Assembly (NCBI GenBank): GCA_040307715.1
Contig: JAWRJC010000119.1
Span: 1 to 31,268, forward strand
Length of the DNA: 31,268 nt
Source of the DNA: RUG13615 sp040307715
GTDB taxonomy: Bacteria; Bacillota; Clostridia; Peptostreptococcales; Anaerovoracaceae
Direction: 5' to 3'
Shown: positions 7,469 to 15,349 of the stretch, piece after piece
Position numbering within the stretch: position 1 is the stretch's first letter
Layout: each line of letters opens with the position of its first letter
Program-made: the position numbers and the translations under genes
Notes under the pieces: generated by a model
Database searches by the model: none
What the model was told of the DNA's origin: nothing
Seen by the model: the letters and a program-made list of their open reading frames with translations, nothing else

Positions 7469-9352
7469 TTAGTTGTCATCGTCCACAACTTCGAAGTCCG
7501 CATCGACGACGTTGTCGTCCTGCGCGTTCTGCTGGCCTGCGCCGGGGTTCTGACCGGCGTTGCCCATGTTGGGATCCTGGCCCATGTTCGCGCCCTGCTG
7601 CGCTGCCTGCTGTTGCTGCGCTTTTTCGTACATCTTCGCGGAGATCGTGTGGAACTGCTCTGTCAGCGCTTCGGTCTTCGCTTTGATGTCGTCGACAGTG
7701 CCGTTGTTCATGACCGCCTGCAGGTCTTCCTTAGCCTGGGTGATCTTTGCTTTTTCATCATCGGACAGCATGCCGTCGAGTTCCTTCAGGTTCTTCTCTG
7801 TCTCATAGATGAGCGTTTCCGCCTGGTTGCGGATCTCGATTTCTTCCTTGCGCTGTTTATCTTCCGCCGCATACTGTTCCGCTTCCTTGACTTTTGCGTT
7901 GATCTCGTCCTCGGACAGTTTGGTGGAGGAAGTGATGGTGATCTGCTGGCTCTTACCGGTGCCGAGATCCTTCGCGCTGACATTTACGATGCCGTTGGCG
8001 TCGATATCAAATGTGACTTCGATCTGCGGAATGCCGCGCGGTGCCGGCGGGATACCGGTGAGCTGGAAGCGTCCGAGCGTCGTGTTGCCGCTCGCCATTT
8101 CACGTTCACCCTGCATGACGTGGATGTCGACTGCCGTCTGGTTGTCCGCCGCGGTCGAGAAGATCTGGCTCTTCTTCGTCGGGATCGTGGTGTTGCGCTC
8201 GATCAGTTTGGTAGCAACGCCGCCGAGTGTTTCGATGGACAGGGACAGCGGTGTGACGTCGAGCAGCAGGATGTCGTTGACCTCGCCGGTCAGAACGCCT
8301 GCCTGGATCGCCGCACCGATCGCAACGCATTCATCAGGGTTGACACCCTTGAACGGCTCTTTGCCGGTGATGCGCTTGACAGCTTCCTGTACGGCCGGGA
8401 TACGCGTGCTGCCGCCAACAAGGATGACTTTGGCGATATCGTTGTTGGTAACGCCCGCATCTGCCATCGCCTTTCTCATCGGCTCGACCGTTGCGTTGAC
8501 CAGATCTTCTGTCAGCTGATCGAACTTGGCTCTTGTGATGTCCATGTTCATGTGGAGCGGACCGTTCTGGTTGACCGTGATGAACGGCAGGTTGACGTTC
8601 GTCGTGGTCGCACTGGAGAGTTCCTTCTTAGCTTTCTCCGCCGCTTCCTTCAGTCTCTGCAGCGCCATTTTGTCCTGTCTCAGATCGATGCCGTTCTCTT
8701 TGCCGAATTCATCCGCCATGTAGTTGAGGAGTTTTTCATCGAAGTCGTCACCGCCGAGCTTGTTGTTGCCGTTCGTAGCGAGTACCTCGAAGACACCGTC
8801 GCCGAGTTCCATGACGGAGACGTCGAACGTGCCGCCGCCCAGGTCGTAGACGAGGACTTTCTGGTTGGTTTCTTCTTTGTCGAGACCGTACGCCAGCGCT
8901 GCTGCTGTCGGCTCGTTGATGATGCGCTTGACATCCAGACCCGCGATGCGGCCGGCATCTTTGGTCGCCTGCTTCTGGCTGTCCGTGAAGTATGCCGGAA
9001 CGGTGATGACAGCTTCTGTGACCGGACCGCCCAGATAGGCTTCCGCATCGGTCTTCAGTTTGGCCAGGATCATCGCGGAGATGTCCTGCGGGGTGTAGTT
9101 CTTGCCGTCGATCTGGACGGTGTAGCTCTCACCCATGTGGCGTTTGATGGATGCGATCGTTCTTTCCGGGTTGGTGACAGCCTGTCTCTTGGCCGTTTCA
9201 CCGACGAGGCGTTCGCCGGTCTTCGAAAAACTGACGACGGACGGAGTCGTTCTGGCTCCTTCCGAGTTGGTGATGACGACGGGATCGCCGCCTTCCAGAA
9301 CTGCGACGCAGCTGTTAGTGGTTCCCAGGTCGATGCCGATAACTTTTCCCAT
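7469..9352 (-). CDS. dnaK: Chaperone DnaK (Hsp70)
   Basis: A 627-residue Hsp70, the ATP-driven chaperone at the centre of the operon. It has the N-terminal phosphate loop VIGIDLGTTNSCVAV, VYDLGGGTFDVS, and VGGSTRIPAVQ in the ATPase domain, and ITSSTKLSEDEI at the base of the C-terminal lid, ending in a Gln/Gly/Asn-rich tail and VVDADFEVVDDDN. Between SIKRHMG and YTVQIDGKNYTPQDI it lacks the roughly 25-residue insertion of Gram-negative DnaK, which supports a Gram-positive host. AAAGGAG stands 10 nt before the ATG. The 98-bp gap from grpE holds a GATAAAC/GTTTATC inverted repeat and no clear promoter. Confidence 0.98.
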   Translation of the reverse strand: MGKVIGIDLGTTNSCVAVLEGGDPVVITNSEGARTTPSVVSFSKTGERLVGETAKRQAVTNPERTIASIKRHMGESYTVQIDGKNYTPQDISAMILAKLKTDAEAYLGGPVTEAVITVPAYFTDSQKQATKDAGRIAGLDVKRIINEPTAAALAYGLDKEETNQKVLVYDLGGGTFDVSVMELGDGVFEVLATNGNNKLGGDDFDEKLLNYMADEFGKENGIDLRQDKMALQRLKEAAEKAKKELSSATTTNVNLPFITVNQNGPLHMNMDITRAKFDQLTEDLVNATVEPMRKAMADAGVTNNDIAKVILVGGSTRIPAVQEAVKRITGKEPFKGVNPDECVAIGAAIQAGVLTGEVNDILLLDVTPLSLSIETLGGVATKLIERNTTIPTKKSQIFSTAADNQTAVDIHVMQGEREMASGNTTLGRFQLTGIPPAPRGIPQIEVTFDIDANGIVNVSAKDLGTGKSQQITITSSTKLSEDEINAKVKEAEQYAAEDKQRKEEIEIRNQAETLIYETEKNLKELDGMLSDDEKAKITQAKEDLQAVMNNGTVDDIKAKTEALTEQFHTISAKMYEKAQQQQAAQQGANMGQDPNMGNAGQNPGAGQQNAQDDNVVDADFEVVDDDN

Positions 9353-9450
9353 TGCTAGTATCTCCTTTGCTTTTGATAAACTTGGTGGTTTCTTTTCTTA
9401 TTCACAGTTTGGTTTATCTCAATAGCCGTGACGGCTTTGAAATCATTTGT

Positions 9451-10062
9451 TTAGTTGGCCACTTTGACCATCGACGGGCGGATCACCTTGCCGTTGAGTT
9501 TGTAGCCTTTCTGAAGGACGCAGGAAACGCAGCCGCTCTCGACTTCATCGGTGTCCTCCATCATGACCGCATTGTGGACATTGGGATCAAACACTTCTTT
9601 TTCTGCCGCGATTTCTTCAACGCCGGCGTGCTTGAGTACGTTGTTGAACTGATCGAGGATCATCTGCATGCCCTCCTTGAAACCTTCATCCGCGTCATGC
9701 TCCATGGCGCGGTCGAAGTTGTCGAGGACGGTCAGAAGTTCCGTGACGATCTTTTCGTTGGCATAAGCACGGGTCTCTTCTCTTTCTTTGGCGACGCGGC
9801 GCTTATAATTCTGGAAGTCTGCCATCAGACGCATATACTGGTCTTTCATAGGCTCTTCCTGTTCTTCTTTCGCCTGGTCCTCAGAGTCCGGTTCCCCGAC
9901 TGTCTCTTCCGGCTTCGCCGCATCAGCTTCCGTCCCTTTGGGATCTGCGGTTTCCTGACTGTCCTGCTCTTCGCAGGATCCTTCTTCCGCGGTCTGTTCC
10001 GGCGTTTCTTCGGCAGGATCCTTCTTCAGGACGTCTTCTTTATCTTTCTTGCTCTTTGTCAT
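9451..10062 (-). CDS. grpE: Nucleotide exchange factor GrpE
   Basis: A 203-residue GrpE, which releases ADP from DnaK. The first ~75 residues are a highly acidic, low-complexity tail (many E, Q, D), typical but long. The conserved core begins at QYMRLMADFQNYKRRVAKE, continues with LLTVLDNFDRAMEH and GMQMILDQFNNVLKHAGVEEI, and ends in VLQKGYKLNGKVIRPSMVKV. The ATG at 10062 is preceded by GGGAGG at 6 nt and overlaps the 3' end of hrcA by 23 bp, so GrpE synthesis is probably coupled to hrcA translation. Confidence 0.96.
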   Translation of the reverse strand: MTKSKKDKEDVLKKDPAEETPEQTAEEGSCEEQDSQETADPKGTEADAAKPEETVGEPDSEDQAKEEQEEPMKDQYMRLMADFQNYKRRVAKEREETRAYANEKIVTELLTVLDNFDRAMEHDADEGFKEGMQMILDQFNNVLKHAGVEEIAAEKEVFDPNVHNAVMMEDTDEVESGCVSCVLQKGYKLNGKVIRPSMVKVAN

Positions 10063-11095
10063 TCTGTCCTCCCGGCAAAGTAAATGCGTTATTCAGGTTG
10101 TCTGTCAGGTATTCAACGACCGATGCGATCTTGCCGTATTTCATACGCGTCGGTCCGATCACGCCGATCCTGCCGACCAGTTTGCCGTCGATGTGGTACG
10201 TCGCGGTGATCAGGCTGCAGTCTTTCATGTCTTCGATATCGTTTTCGTCACCGATCGTGATCGTCAGACCTTCGCCTCTTCTGATGAGTTCATCGGTCAT
10301 GGCGTCCTTGCGATTGAGCATATTCAGGAACATGCGTGCCCTGCTGATGTCGCTGTATTCCGGAAGATCGAAGATGTTCGAGTAGCCGTCCAGATAAAGG
10401 TTGATGTTGAGCATATCCTCGAATGTGCGCATCAGATGCGGCATGACGTTGTCCTGCACAAGGCGCATCATCTCGATGTCGGACTCGAAATCCCGGATGA
10501 TGTCCATCTTGATGGCTTCGCTGAGCGTCTTCCCTTTATAGGAATACGTGAACGACTTCGAGAGCATATCCAGTGTTTCTTCCTGATAGCCCTGCATGAT
10601 CCGGAGCGACTGATTGGAGATCTTGCCGCTTTCGGATACGATCATCAGTACAACGGTGTGTTCGTCTACCGGCAGCAGCCTGATGTACTTGATAACGTCC
10701 TGCTCTTTACGCGGTGTCATAGCGAACGCGGTGAGCTGGGTGATCTCCGAGAGAATATGAGCGGCGTGCTCTATAGTCTTGTCCAGTTCATCGAAGTTGG
10801 CCATCAGCTGCGAGGAAATCGCGTCCTTCTCCGCTTTGGTCAGTTCCTGCCGCTTCATCAGTTCATTGACATACAGGCGATAGGCTTTCTCGGACGGGAT
10901 GCGGCCTGCAGAAGTGTGCGGATGGGTCAGATACCCCATCTCTTCGAGGTCCGCCATCTCATTACGGATCGTAGCGGGGCTGAAGCCCAGATCGTACTTT
11001 CTGGTCAGGGTCCTGGATCCAACAGGTTCTGCGGTGGCGACAAAATCACTGATGATCGCCTGCAGCACCTTTAATTTTCTTTCATTCAAATCCAT
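10040..11095 (-). CDS. hrcA: Heat-inducible transcription repressor HrcA
   Basis: A 351-residue HrcA, the repressor that binds CIRCE and shuts off the dnaK (and groE) operons until heat shock titrates GroEL. The N-terminal winged helix shows DFVATAEPVGSRTLTRKY and SPATIRNEMADLEEMGYL, followed by HPHTSAGRIPSEKAYR. The frame opens at 11128, but that ATG lies inside the CIRCE operator; the start at 11095 (MDLNERKLKVLQ) follows GAGGTGAGACC and fits the family. It is the first gene of hrcA-grpE-dnaK-dnaJ and autoregulated through CIRCE 20 nt upstream. Confidence 0.96.
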   Translation of the reverse strand: MDLNERKLKVLQAIISDFVATAEPVGSRTLTRKYDLGFSPATIRNEMADLEEMGYLTHPHTSAGRIPSEKAYRLYVNELMKRQELTKAEKDAISSQLMANFDELDKTIEHAAHILSEITQLTAFAMTPRKEQDVIKYIRLLPVDEHTVVLMIVSESGKISNQSLRIMQGYQEETLDMLSKSFTYSYKGKTLSEAIKMDIIRDFESDIEMMRLVQDNVMPHLMRTFEDMLNINLYLDGYSNIFDLPEYSDISRARMFLNMLNRKDAMTDELIRRGEGLTITIGDENDIEDMKDCSLITATYHIDGKLVGRIGVIGPTRMKYGKIASVVEYLTDNLNNAFTLPGGQNDKEQER

Positions 11096-11114
11096 GGTCT
11101 CACCTCTTTTGGTA

Positions 11115-11141
11115 TTAGCACTCATCACACGTGAGTGCTAA
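11115..11141. promoter_or_regulatory. CIRCE operator (HrcA binding site)
   Basis: A perfect match to the CIRCE consensus: TTAGCACTC (11115-11123), a 9-nt spacer, and GAGTGCTAA (11133-11141). It lies just downstream of the -10 box and 20 nt before the hrcA start, the position expected for HrcA to block transcription initiation or elongation. Confidence 0.98.
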
Positions 11142-11150
11142 CCTATACTT

Positions 11151-11179
11151 AATATAATGCCCGCAAGGTAGTCTGTCAA
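11151..11179 (-). promoter_or_regulatory. Sigma-A promoter of the hrcA-grpE-dnaK-dnaJ operon
   Basis: On the minus strand, TTGACA (11174-11179) and TATATT (11151-11156) are spaced by exactly 17 nt. The -35 is a perfect consensus match. The start point would fall at the edge of CIRCE. A 10-bp inverted repeat brackets the -35 (see the repeat entry). Confidence 0.92.
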
Positions 11180-11213
11180 CACCTTTTAGGAAGATTTCAG
11201 GCTCTTGCGGGCA
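11158..11213. repeat. 10-bp perfect inverted repeat flanking the hrcA -35 box
   Basis: TGCCCGCAAG (11158-11167) and CTTGCGGGCA (11204-11213) are exact reverse complements separated by 36 nt that contain the -35 hexamer. On RNA read through from glpK it would form a long-loop hairpin followed only by TTATATT, a poor T-run. It could be a weak glpK terminator or a second operator. Confidence 0.65.
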
Positions 11214-11263
11214 ATGTATTTGGAACAGTTGTTAAGTTGATGAAACGGAATCGCTGAGGGGCG

Positions 11264-12757
11264 TCATCCGCGCACCCAGCCCCCTGCTCTTCTGACCGCT
11301 TCATGCCAGTTTTCAAGCATTTCGCCACGCATGTCCGCAGCCATCGCCGGTGTAAAGATCCGGTCTATCTGCTCATTTTCTTTGATCTCATCAAGGCCTT
11401 CCCAGTACCCTGCCGCAAGCCCCGCAAGATAAGCTGCTCCGAGAGAAGTCGTCTCCACAACAGCCGGTCTGACAACGGGGGTGGCGAGCAGGTCCGCCTG
11501 GATCTGCATCAGGAAATCGTTGGCGCAGGCGCCGCCGTCCACTTTAAATGTCTTGAGCGGATGCCCAAGATCGTCTTTCATCGCGTTGGACAGATCGACT
11601 GTCTGGTAAGCCATCGATTCCAGCGCTGCGCGTACGATGTGCGCGCGTTTGGTGCCTCTTGTGAGGCCGCAGATCGTCCCTCTTGCGAACGGATCCCAGT
11701 GCGGTGCGCCAAGCCCTGTAAAAGCAGGAACCAGATAGACGCCGTCATTATCCGCGACAGAGGTGGCAAGGGTTTCGGATTCGGAGGCGCTCTTCAGAAT
11801 ACCGAGTTCATCGCGCAGCCACTGGATGACCGCGCCTTCCACGAAGATCGAGCCCTCCATCGCATACGTCGTTCTGCCGTTCAGCGTCCAGCCGACTGTT
11901 GACAGGAGTCCGTTTGCGGATTTCACGACAGTGTCTCCCGTATTGAGCAGCATAAAACCGCCTGTCCCGTAGGTCATTTTCCCTTCCTGCTCCTCAAAAC
12001 AGAGCTGTCCGAAGAGCGCTGCCTGCTGGTCGCCTGCCGCGCCGGTGATGGGGACCGGACCGCCGAACATGGTCTCGTCGGTCTCGCCGTAGAAAACGCT
12101 GTTTTCGACCGGCTCAGGCAGCATGGATGCCGGGATGCCGAGCAGCGAGAGCAGTTCTTCATCCCACTGCAGAGTGTGGATGTTGAAGAGCATCGTGCGG
12201 GCAGCGTTGGAATGATCCGTGACATGGACCCTTCCGCCGGTGAGGTTCCAGATGAGCCAGGTCTCGATGGTCCCGAAGAGCAGATCGCCTGCCTCCGCGC
12301 GTTCCCGCGCGCCGTCCACATGGTCCAGGATCCATTTGATCTTTGTGCCGGAAAAGTACGGATCGAGGATCAGACCAGTCTTCTCCCGGATCATTTCTTT
12401 CACCTCATCCGTCCCGATCTCATTGCAGAAATCGGCAGTCCTGCGGCACTGCCATACGATCGCGTTATAGACCGGCTTTCCCGTGTTCCTGTCCCAGACG
12501 ACCGTCGTTTCACGCTGGTTGGTGATCCCGATCGCAGCGATATCATCCCAGAAGGCACCGATCTTGGCAAGCGCTTCCCGGCAGACAAGCAGCTGTGTCT
12601 GCCAGATTTCCATGGCATCGTGCTCCACCCAGCCGGCCTGCGGATAGATCTGCCTGAACTCTTTCTGCGCCATGCTCACCATGGCCCCTTTCTTGTTATA
12701 AAGAACGCACCGGGAGCTCGTCGTTCCCTGGTCGATCGCCATCATGTATTGCTTCAT
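11264..12757 (-). CDS. glpK: Glycerol kinase
   Basis: A 497-residue FGGY-family kinase that phosphorylates glycerol to glycerol 3-phosphate. AIDQGTTSSRCVLY (7-20) is the nucleotide loop; GITNQRETTVVWD, TDHSNAARTML, ITGAAGDQQAALFGQ and VDGGACANDFLMQ are glycerol-kinase motifs. The frame opens at 12784, but starting at 12757 gives the usual N-terminus, with GGGG 7 nt upstream. Many Bacillota GlpK proteins have a histidine phosphorylated by HPr just before a FYG motif; here the segment reads NSVFYGETDE (219-228) with valine in that place. No glpF, glpD or glpO is adjacent, and I found no convincing promoter or cre site in the 87 bp upstream. Confidence 0.95.
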   Translation of the reverse strand: MKQYMMAIDQGTTSSRCVLYNKKGAMVSMAQKEFRQIYPQAGWVEHDAMEIWQTQLLVCREALAKIGAFWDDIAAIGITNQRETTVVWDRNTGKPVYNAIVWQCRRTADFCNEIGTDEVKEMIREKTGLILDPYFSGTKIKWILDHVDGARERAEAGDLLFGTIETWLIWNLTGGRVHVTDHSNAARTMLFNIHTLQWDEELLSLLGIPASMLPEPVENSVFYGETDETMFGGPVPITGAAGDQQAALFGQLCFEEQEGKMTYGTGGFMLLNTGDTVVKSANGLLSTVGWTLNGRTTYAMEGSIFVEGAVIQWLRDELGILKSASESETLATSVADNDGVYLVPAFTGLGAPHWDPFARGTICGLTRGTKRAHIVRAALESMAYQTVDLSNAMKDDLGHPLKTFKVDGGACANDFLMQIQADLLATPVVRPAVVETTSLGAAYLAGLAAGYWEGLDEIKENEQIDRIFTPAMAADMRGEMLENWHEAVRRAGGWVRG

Positions 12758-12844
12758 ATCTATACCCCGCGGATCATGCCGCACGTAAGAAATAGCTGAC
12801 AGTGTATGCAGCCGGTCACAGTTGTGTGTCCTGTATCAAGTATA

Positions 12845-14017
12845 TCATGCGGGATGGTCCGGTGCATCTGTTCCCCGCATGAAGGCGCTCATGATCTCAT
12901 TGGAGACGGCGATGCCTTCCTCCGTCAGATGCAGGCAGCTGCCTTCCCGGACGATCAACCCGTCACGGATCCATTTGCTGACAGGCGGCGGGTCGCTGCG
13001 GTAGGCTTCTTCCATCGCCTTTCCGAACCGCTTCAGGAACCGCTCGGTGTCGAGTCCCTGTCTTGTCCTGAGCGCTGTAAAGCAGAATATCTCCATAGCA
13101 TCGTCCGCGCTTTCCGGTGAAGCACTGTCCAAAGCAGTGCGGCCACCTTCGATCATGCGGCTCCAGCTGTGAAGATCCGGCGGGTTCTGATACCTGCAGC
13201 CATTAAAATAGGAAGCGGCAGCCGGGCCGAGACCGATGAAAGGCTCCATGGCCCAGTATTTCAGATTGTGCCGGCAGGCTTTTCCGGGCAATGCAAAATT
13301 GGAGATCTCATAATGCTCGTATCCGCATTCTTCCAGCAGCGATTTGGCATCATGATACATGCGGCGGTCCAGCGCATACGGCGGCAGATCAAGCCTGCCG
13401 TCTTTGTAGGCTTCATAAAAAGGCGTCCCTTCTTCCAGCTGGATCGTATATACGGAAAGATGCGCCGGTTTGAGGGCAGTCACTTCTTTGAGCGTTGTCA
13501 TCCACTGCGCATGCGTCTGCCCGGGGATTCCGAACATCAGATCGATGTTGATGTTGTCAAATCCCGCCGAGACAGCTCTTTCATATGCCGTAAGGAATCC
13601 CCTGCGGTCATGGATCCTCCCCAGCGTTCCAAGCAGGGCGTCATCGAGTGACTGGGCGCCGACCGAAAGACGGGTGACGCCGTTCTCACGCATAGCGGAA
13701 AGGAGATCTTCCGTCAGGGAATCCGGATTTGCTTCGCATGTGATCTCCGCATCCTGTGTAACGGCAAAGTGCTGCCTGATGCGGCTCATCAGTTCACTGA
13801 ACTGTACCGGCGTCAAAAGGGACGGTGTGCCGCCGCCGATGAAGACAGTATCGACCGGACAGTTCTCTGTTCCGGCATGATAAAGCGCCATCTCCCGGAA
13901 GAGACTGTTTGTGAAATCACCGGGGACGCCGCCCTCCCGGACCGGATAGGATACGAATCCGCAATACCCGCACTTTTGTCTGCAGTATGGGATATGTATG
14001 TAAAGACCATTGCTCAT
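12845..14017 (-). CDS. hemW: Radical SAM heme chaperone HemW
   Basis: A 390-residue HemN-like radical SAM protein best assigned to HemW, a heme-binding chaperone, rather than coproporphyrinogen dehydrogenase. The cluster motif is CRQKCGYC (C12, C16, C19; CX3CX2C). VFIGGGTPSLL, EANPDSL and RLSVGAQSLDD are family motifs, and the HNxxYW signature of HemW is present as HNLKYW. In many Gram-positives hemW lies between lepA and hrcA; here glpK intervenes and no lepA is visible. There is no ribosome-binding site before the ATG, and an extended -10 lies 9 nt upstream (see promoter entry). The HemW versus HemN assignment rests on the HNxxYW motif and context. Confidence 0.9.
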   Translation of the reverse strand: MSNGLYIHIPYCRQKCGYCGFVSYPVREGGVPGDFTNSLFREMALYHAGTENCPVDTVFIGGGTPSLLTPVQFSELMSRIRQHFAVTQDAEITCEANPDSLTEDLLSAMRENGVTRLSVGAQSLDDALLGTLGRIHDRRGFLTAYERAVSAGFDNINIDLMFGIPGQTHAQWMTTLKEVTALKPAHLSVYTIQLEEGTPFYEAYKDGRLDLPPYALDRRMYHDAKSLLEECGYEHYEISNFALPGKACRHNLKYWAMEPFIGLGPAAASYFNGCRYQNPPDLHSWSRMIEGGRTALDSASPESADDAMEIFCFTALRTRQGLDTERFLKRFGKAMEEAYRSDPPPVSKWIRDGLIVREGSCLHLTEEGIAVSNEIMSAFMRGTDAPDHPA

Positions 14018-14026
14018 AACATATGT

Positions 14027-14035
14027 ATCATACCA
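14027..14035 (-). promoter_or_regulatory. Candidate extended -10 promoter element immediately before hemW
   Basis: On the minus strand TGG directly precedes TATGAT (14027-14032), an extended -10 element whose last base is 9 nt from the hemW ATG. There is no good -35 at 16-18 nt. Since the recA terminator lies just upstream, hemW needs its own promoter. Initiation 6-8 nt downstream would leave a leader of only a few nucleotides. Confidence 0.45.
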
Positions 14036-14049
14036 TATTCAGAAAGGAG

Positions 14050-14086
14050 GCAATAAAAATAAAGCGCGGGGACAATTCCCCGCGCT
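14050..14086 (-). terminator. Intrinsic terminator of recA
   Basis: A perfect 9-bp stem, AGCGCGGGG (14063-14071) with CCCCGCGCT (14078-14086), has a 6-nt loop. On the minus strand it is followed by TTTATTTTTATT. It begins 14 nt after the recA stop codon. Confidence 0.92.
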
Positions 14087-14100
14087 CATGTTCTTCTTTA

Positions 14101-15213
14101 TCACATATCTACGATGACGCCGTCTTCATCTACGCGGAGCCCGTCCGCATTCTTTGAGGGGGCGTCCTTTTCGCCTTCTTTCTTCTCGCGGAGCGTATCG
14201 TAGACTTTCTGCTCGATCTCAGCGATGATCTCCGGATTGGCTTTGAGGAACCCTTTTGCATTCTCTCTTCCCTGTCCGATGCGATCGCCATTATAGCTGA
14301 ACCAGGAACCGGATTTCTGTACGATGTCGCGTTCGATCGCTGCGTCGAGCACGTTGCCTTCCCTTGAGATCCCTTCGCCGTACATAATGTCGAACTCAGC
14401 GGACTTGAACGGCGGCGCGACTTTATTCTTAACGATCTTTGCGCGGGTGTGGTTGCCGACCATCTGGTCGCCGACCTTGATCGATTCGATCCTGCGCACG
14501 TCGATGCGCATCGACGAATAGAACTTGAGTGCTCTTCCGCCCGTTGTGACTTCCGGATTGCCGAACATGACGCCGACCTTTTCGCGGAGCTGATTGATGA
14601 AGATGACCGCGCAGTTTGAACGGTTGATCACACTGGTCATTTTGCGCAGAGCCTGCGACATCAGTCTGGCCTGCAGACCGATAAAACTGTCGCCCATATC
14701 CCCCTGGATCTCGCCCTTCGGAACGAGCGCCGCGACAGAGTCGATCACTACGACGTCGAGTGCGCCGCTGCGGACCAGCATTTCGCAGATCTCAAGTGCC
14801 TGCTCGCCCGAATCGGGCTGGGAGACGAGGAGTTCGTCAACATTTACGCCGAGTTTAGCGGCATATTCAGGATCGAGCGCGTGTTCCGCATCGATGAACG
14901 CTGCTTTGCCGCCCTTTTTCTGTGCTTCCGCGATGATGTGCAGCGTCAGGGTCGTTTTACCGGATGACTCCGGACCGTAGATCTCGGTGACTCTGCCCTT
15001 CGGGATCCCACCGATACCGGTCGCGATGTCGAGCGTGATCGAACCGGTCGGGATCGCTTCCACGTTCATCCGCGCATTGTCATCGCCAAGGCGCATGACA
15101 GCCCCTTTACCATATTGTTTTTCGATCTGGTTGAGCGCAGCCTCGAGCGCTTTCTCGCGCTCCTCGCGTGTCGCGTTGATGTCAATGATTTCTTTAGATT
15201 TATTCGTTGCCAT
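14101..15213 (-). CDS. recA: Recombinase RecA
   Basis: A 370-residue RecA, the ATP-dependent strand-exchange protein and SOS co-protease. The Walker A loop is GPESSGKT (80-87); VVVIDSVAALVPKGEI contains Walker B; QALRKMTSVINRSN and FINQLREKVGVMFGNPE follow, with an acidic C-terminal tail ending DEDGVIVDM. The frame opens at 15225, but the ATG at 15213 has GGAGG at 6 nt and gives the normal N-terminus. It is monocistronic: its own promoters and a LexA box lie upstream and a strong terminator downstream. Confidence 0.98.
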   Translation of the reverse strand: MATNKSKEIIDINATREEREKALEAALNQIEKQYGKGAVMRLGDDNARMNVEAIPTGSITLDIATGIGGIPKGRVTEIYGPESSGKTTLTLHIIAEAQKKGGKAAFIDAEHALDPEYAAKLGVNVDELLVSQPDSGEQALEICEMLVRSGALDVVVIDSVAALVPKGEIQGDMGDSFIGLQARLMSQALRKMTSVINRSNCAVIFINQLREKVGVMFGNPEVTTGGRALKFYSSMRIDVRRIESIKVGDQMVGNHTRAKIVKNKVAPPFKSAEFDIMYGEGISREGNVLDAAIERDIVQKSGSWFSYNGDRIGQGRENAKGFLKANPEIIAEIEQKVYDTLREKKEGEKDAPSKNADGLRVDEDGVIVDM

Positions 15214-15230
15214 GGTTTCCTCCATAAAAA

Positions 15231-15242
15231 GAACATTTGTTC
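15231..15242. promoter_or_regulatory. LexA (SOS) box of recA
   Basis: GAACATTTGTTC is a perfect GAAC-N4-GTTC palindrome, the Gram-positive LexA site; the flank on one side completes CGAAC. It lies 6 nt downstream of the recA -10 element, over the expected start point, so LexA would block initiation directly. Confidence 0.95.
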
Positions 15243-15248
15243 GTCTTT

Positions 15249-15277
15249 ATAGTACATCAGCTGCGATACTGTGTCAA
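15249..15277 (-). promoter_or_regulatory. Proximal recA promoter (P1)
   Basis: On the minus strand, TTGACA (15272-15277) and TACTAT (15249-15254) are spaced 17 nt. The -35 is perfect and the -10 matches 5/6. The LexA box follows at once. Confidence 0.88.
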
Positions 15278-15293
15278 GAGCTGCTTCGAAGGA

Positions 15294-15322
15294 ATTTTAT
15301 CACAAATGACAAATTATGGCAA
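15294..15322 (-). promoter_or_regulatory. Possible distal recA promoter (P2)
   Basis: On the minus strand, TTGCCA (15317-15322) and TAAAAT (15294-15299) are also 17 nt apart (5/6 and 5/6 matches). It lies 28 nt downstream of the deoB stop. Its transcript would run through P1 and the LexA box. AT-rich context makes a chance match possible. Confidence 0.4.
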
Positions 15323-15349
15323 TTTCTTAAACGCGTTGAAAAACCGGCG

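Noticed and set aside
7460..9358. A 632-codon open frame on the plus strand, antisense to all of dnaK
   Set aside because: Antisense frames without stops are common opposite dnaK because of its codon bias. There is no promoter or ribosome-binding site, and the translation resembles no family.
11096..11128. Upstream ATG for hrcA at 11128
   Set aside because: It lies inside the CIRCE operator and adds residues absent from the family; the ATG at 11095 has a good ribosome-binding site.
12758..12844. Promoter or cre catabolite site for glpK
   Set aside because: TATAGA stands just before the ATG but has no -35 at 16-18 nt, and no sequence matches the cre consensus well.
14042..14049. Plus-strand AAAGGAGG that looks like a ribosome-binding site
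   Set aside because: No start codon at suitable distance and no open frame follows; chance complement of the recA terminator tail region.
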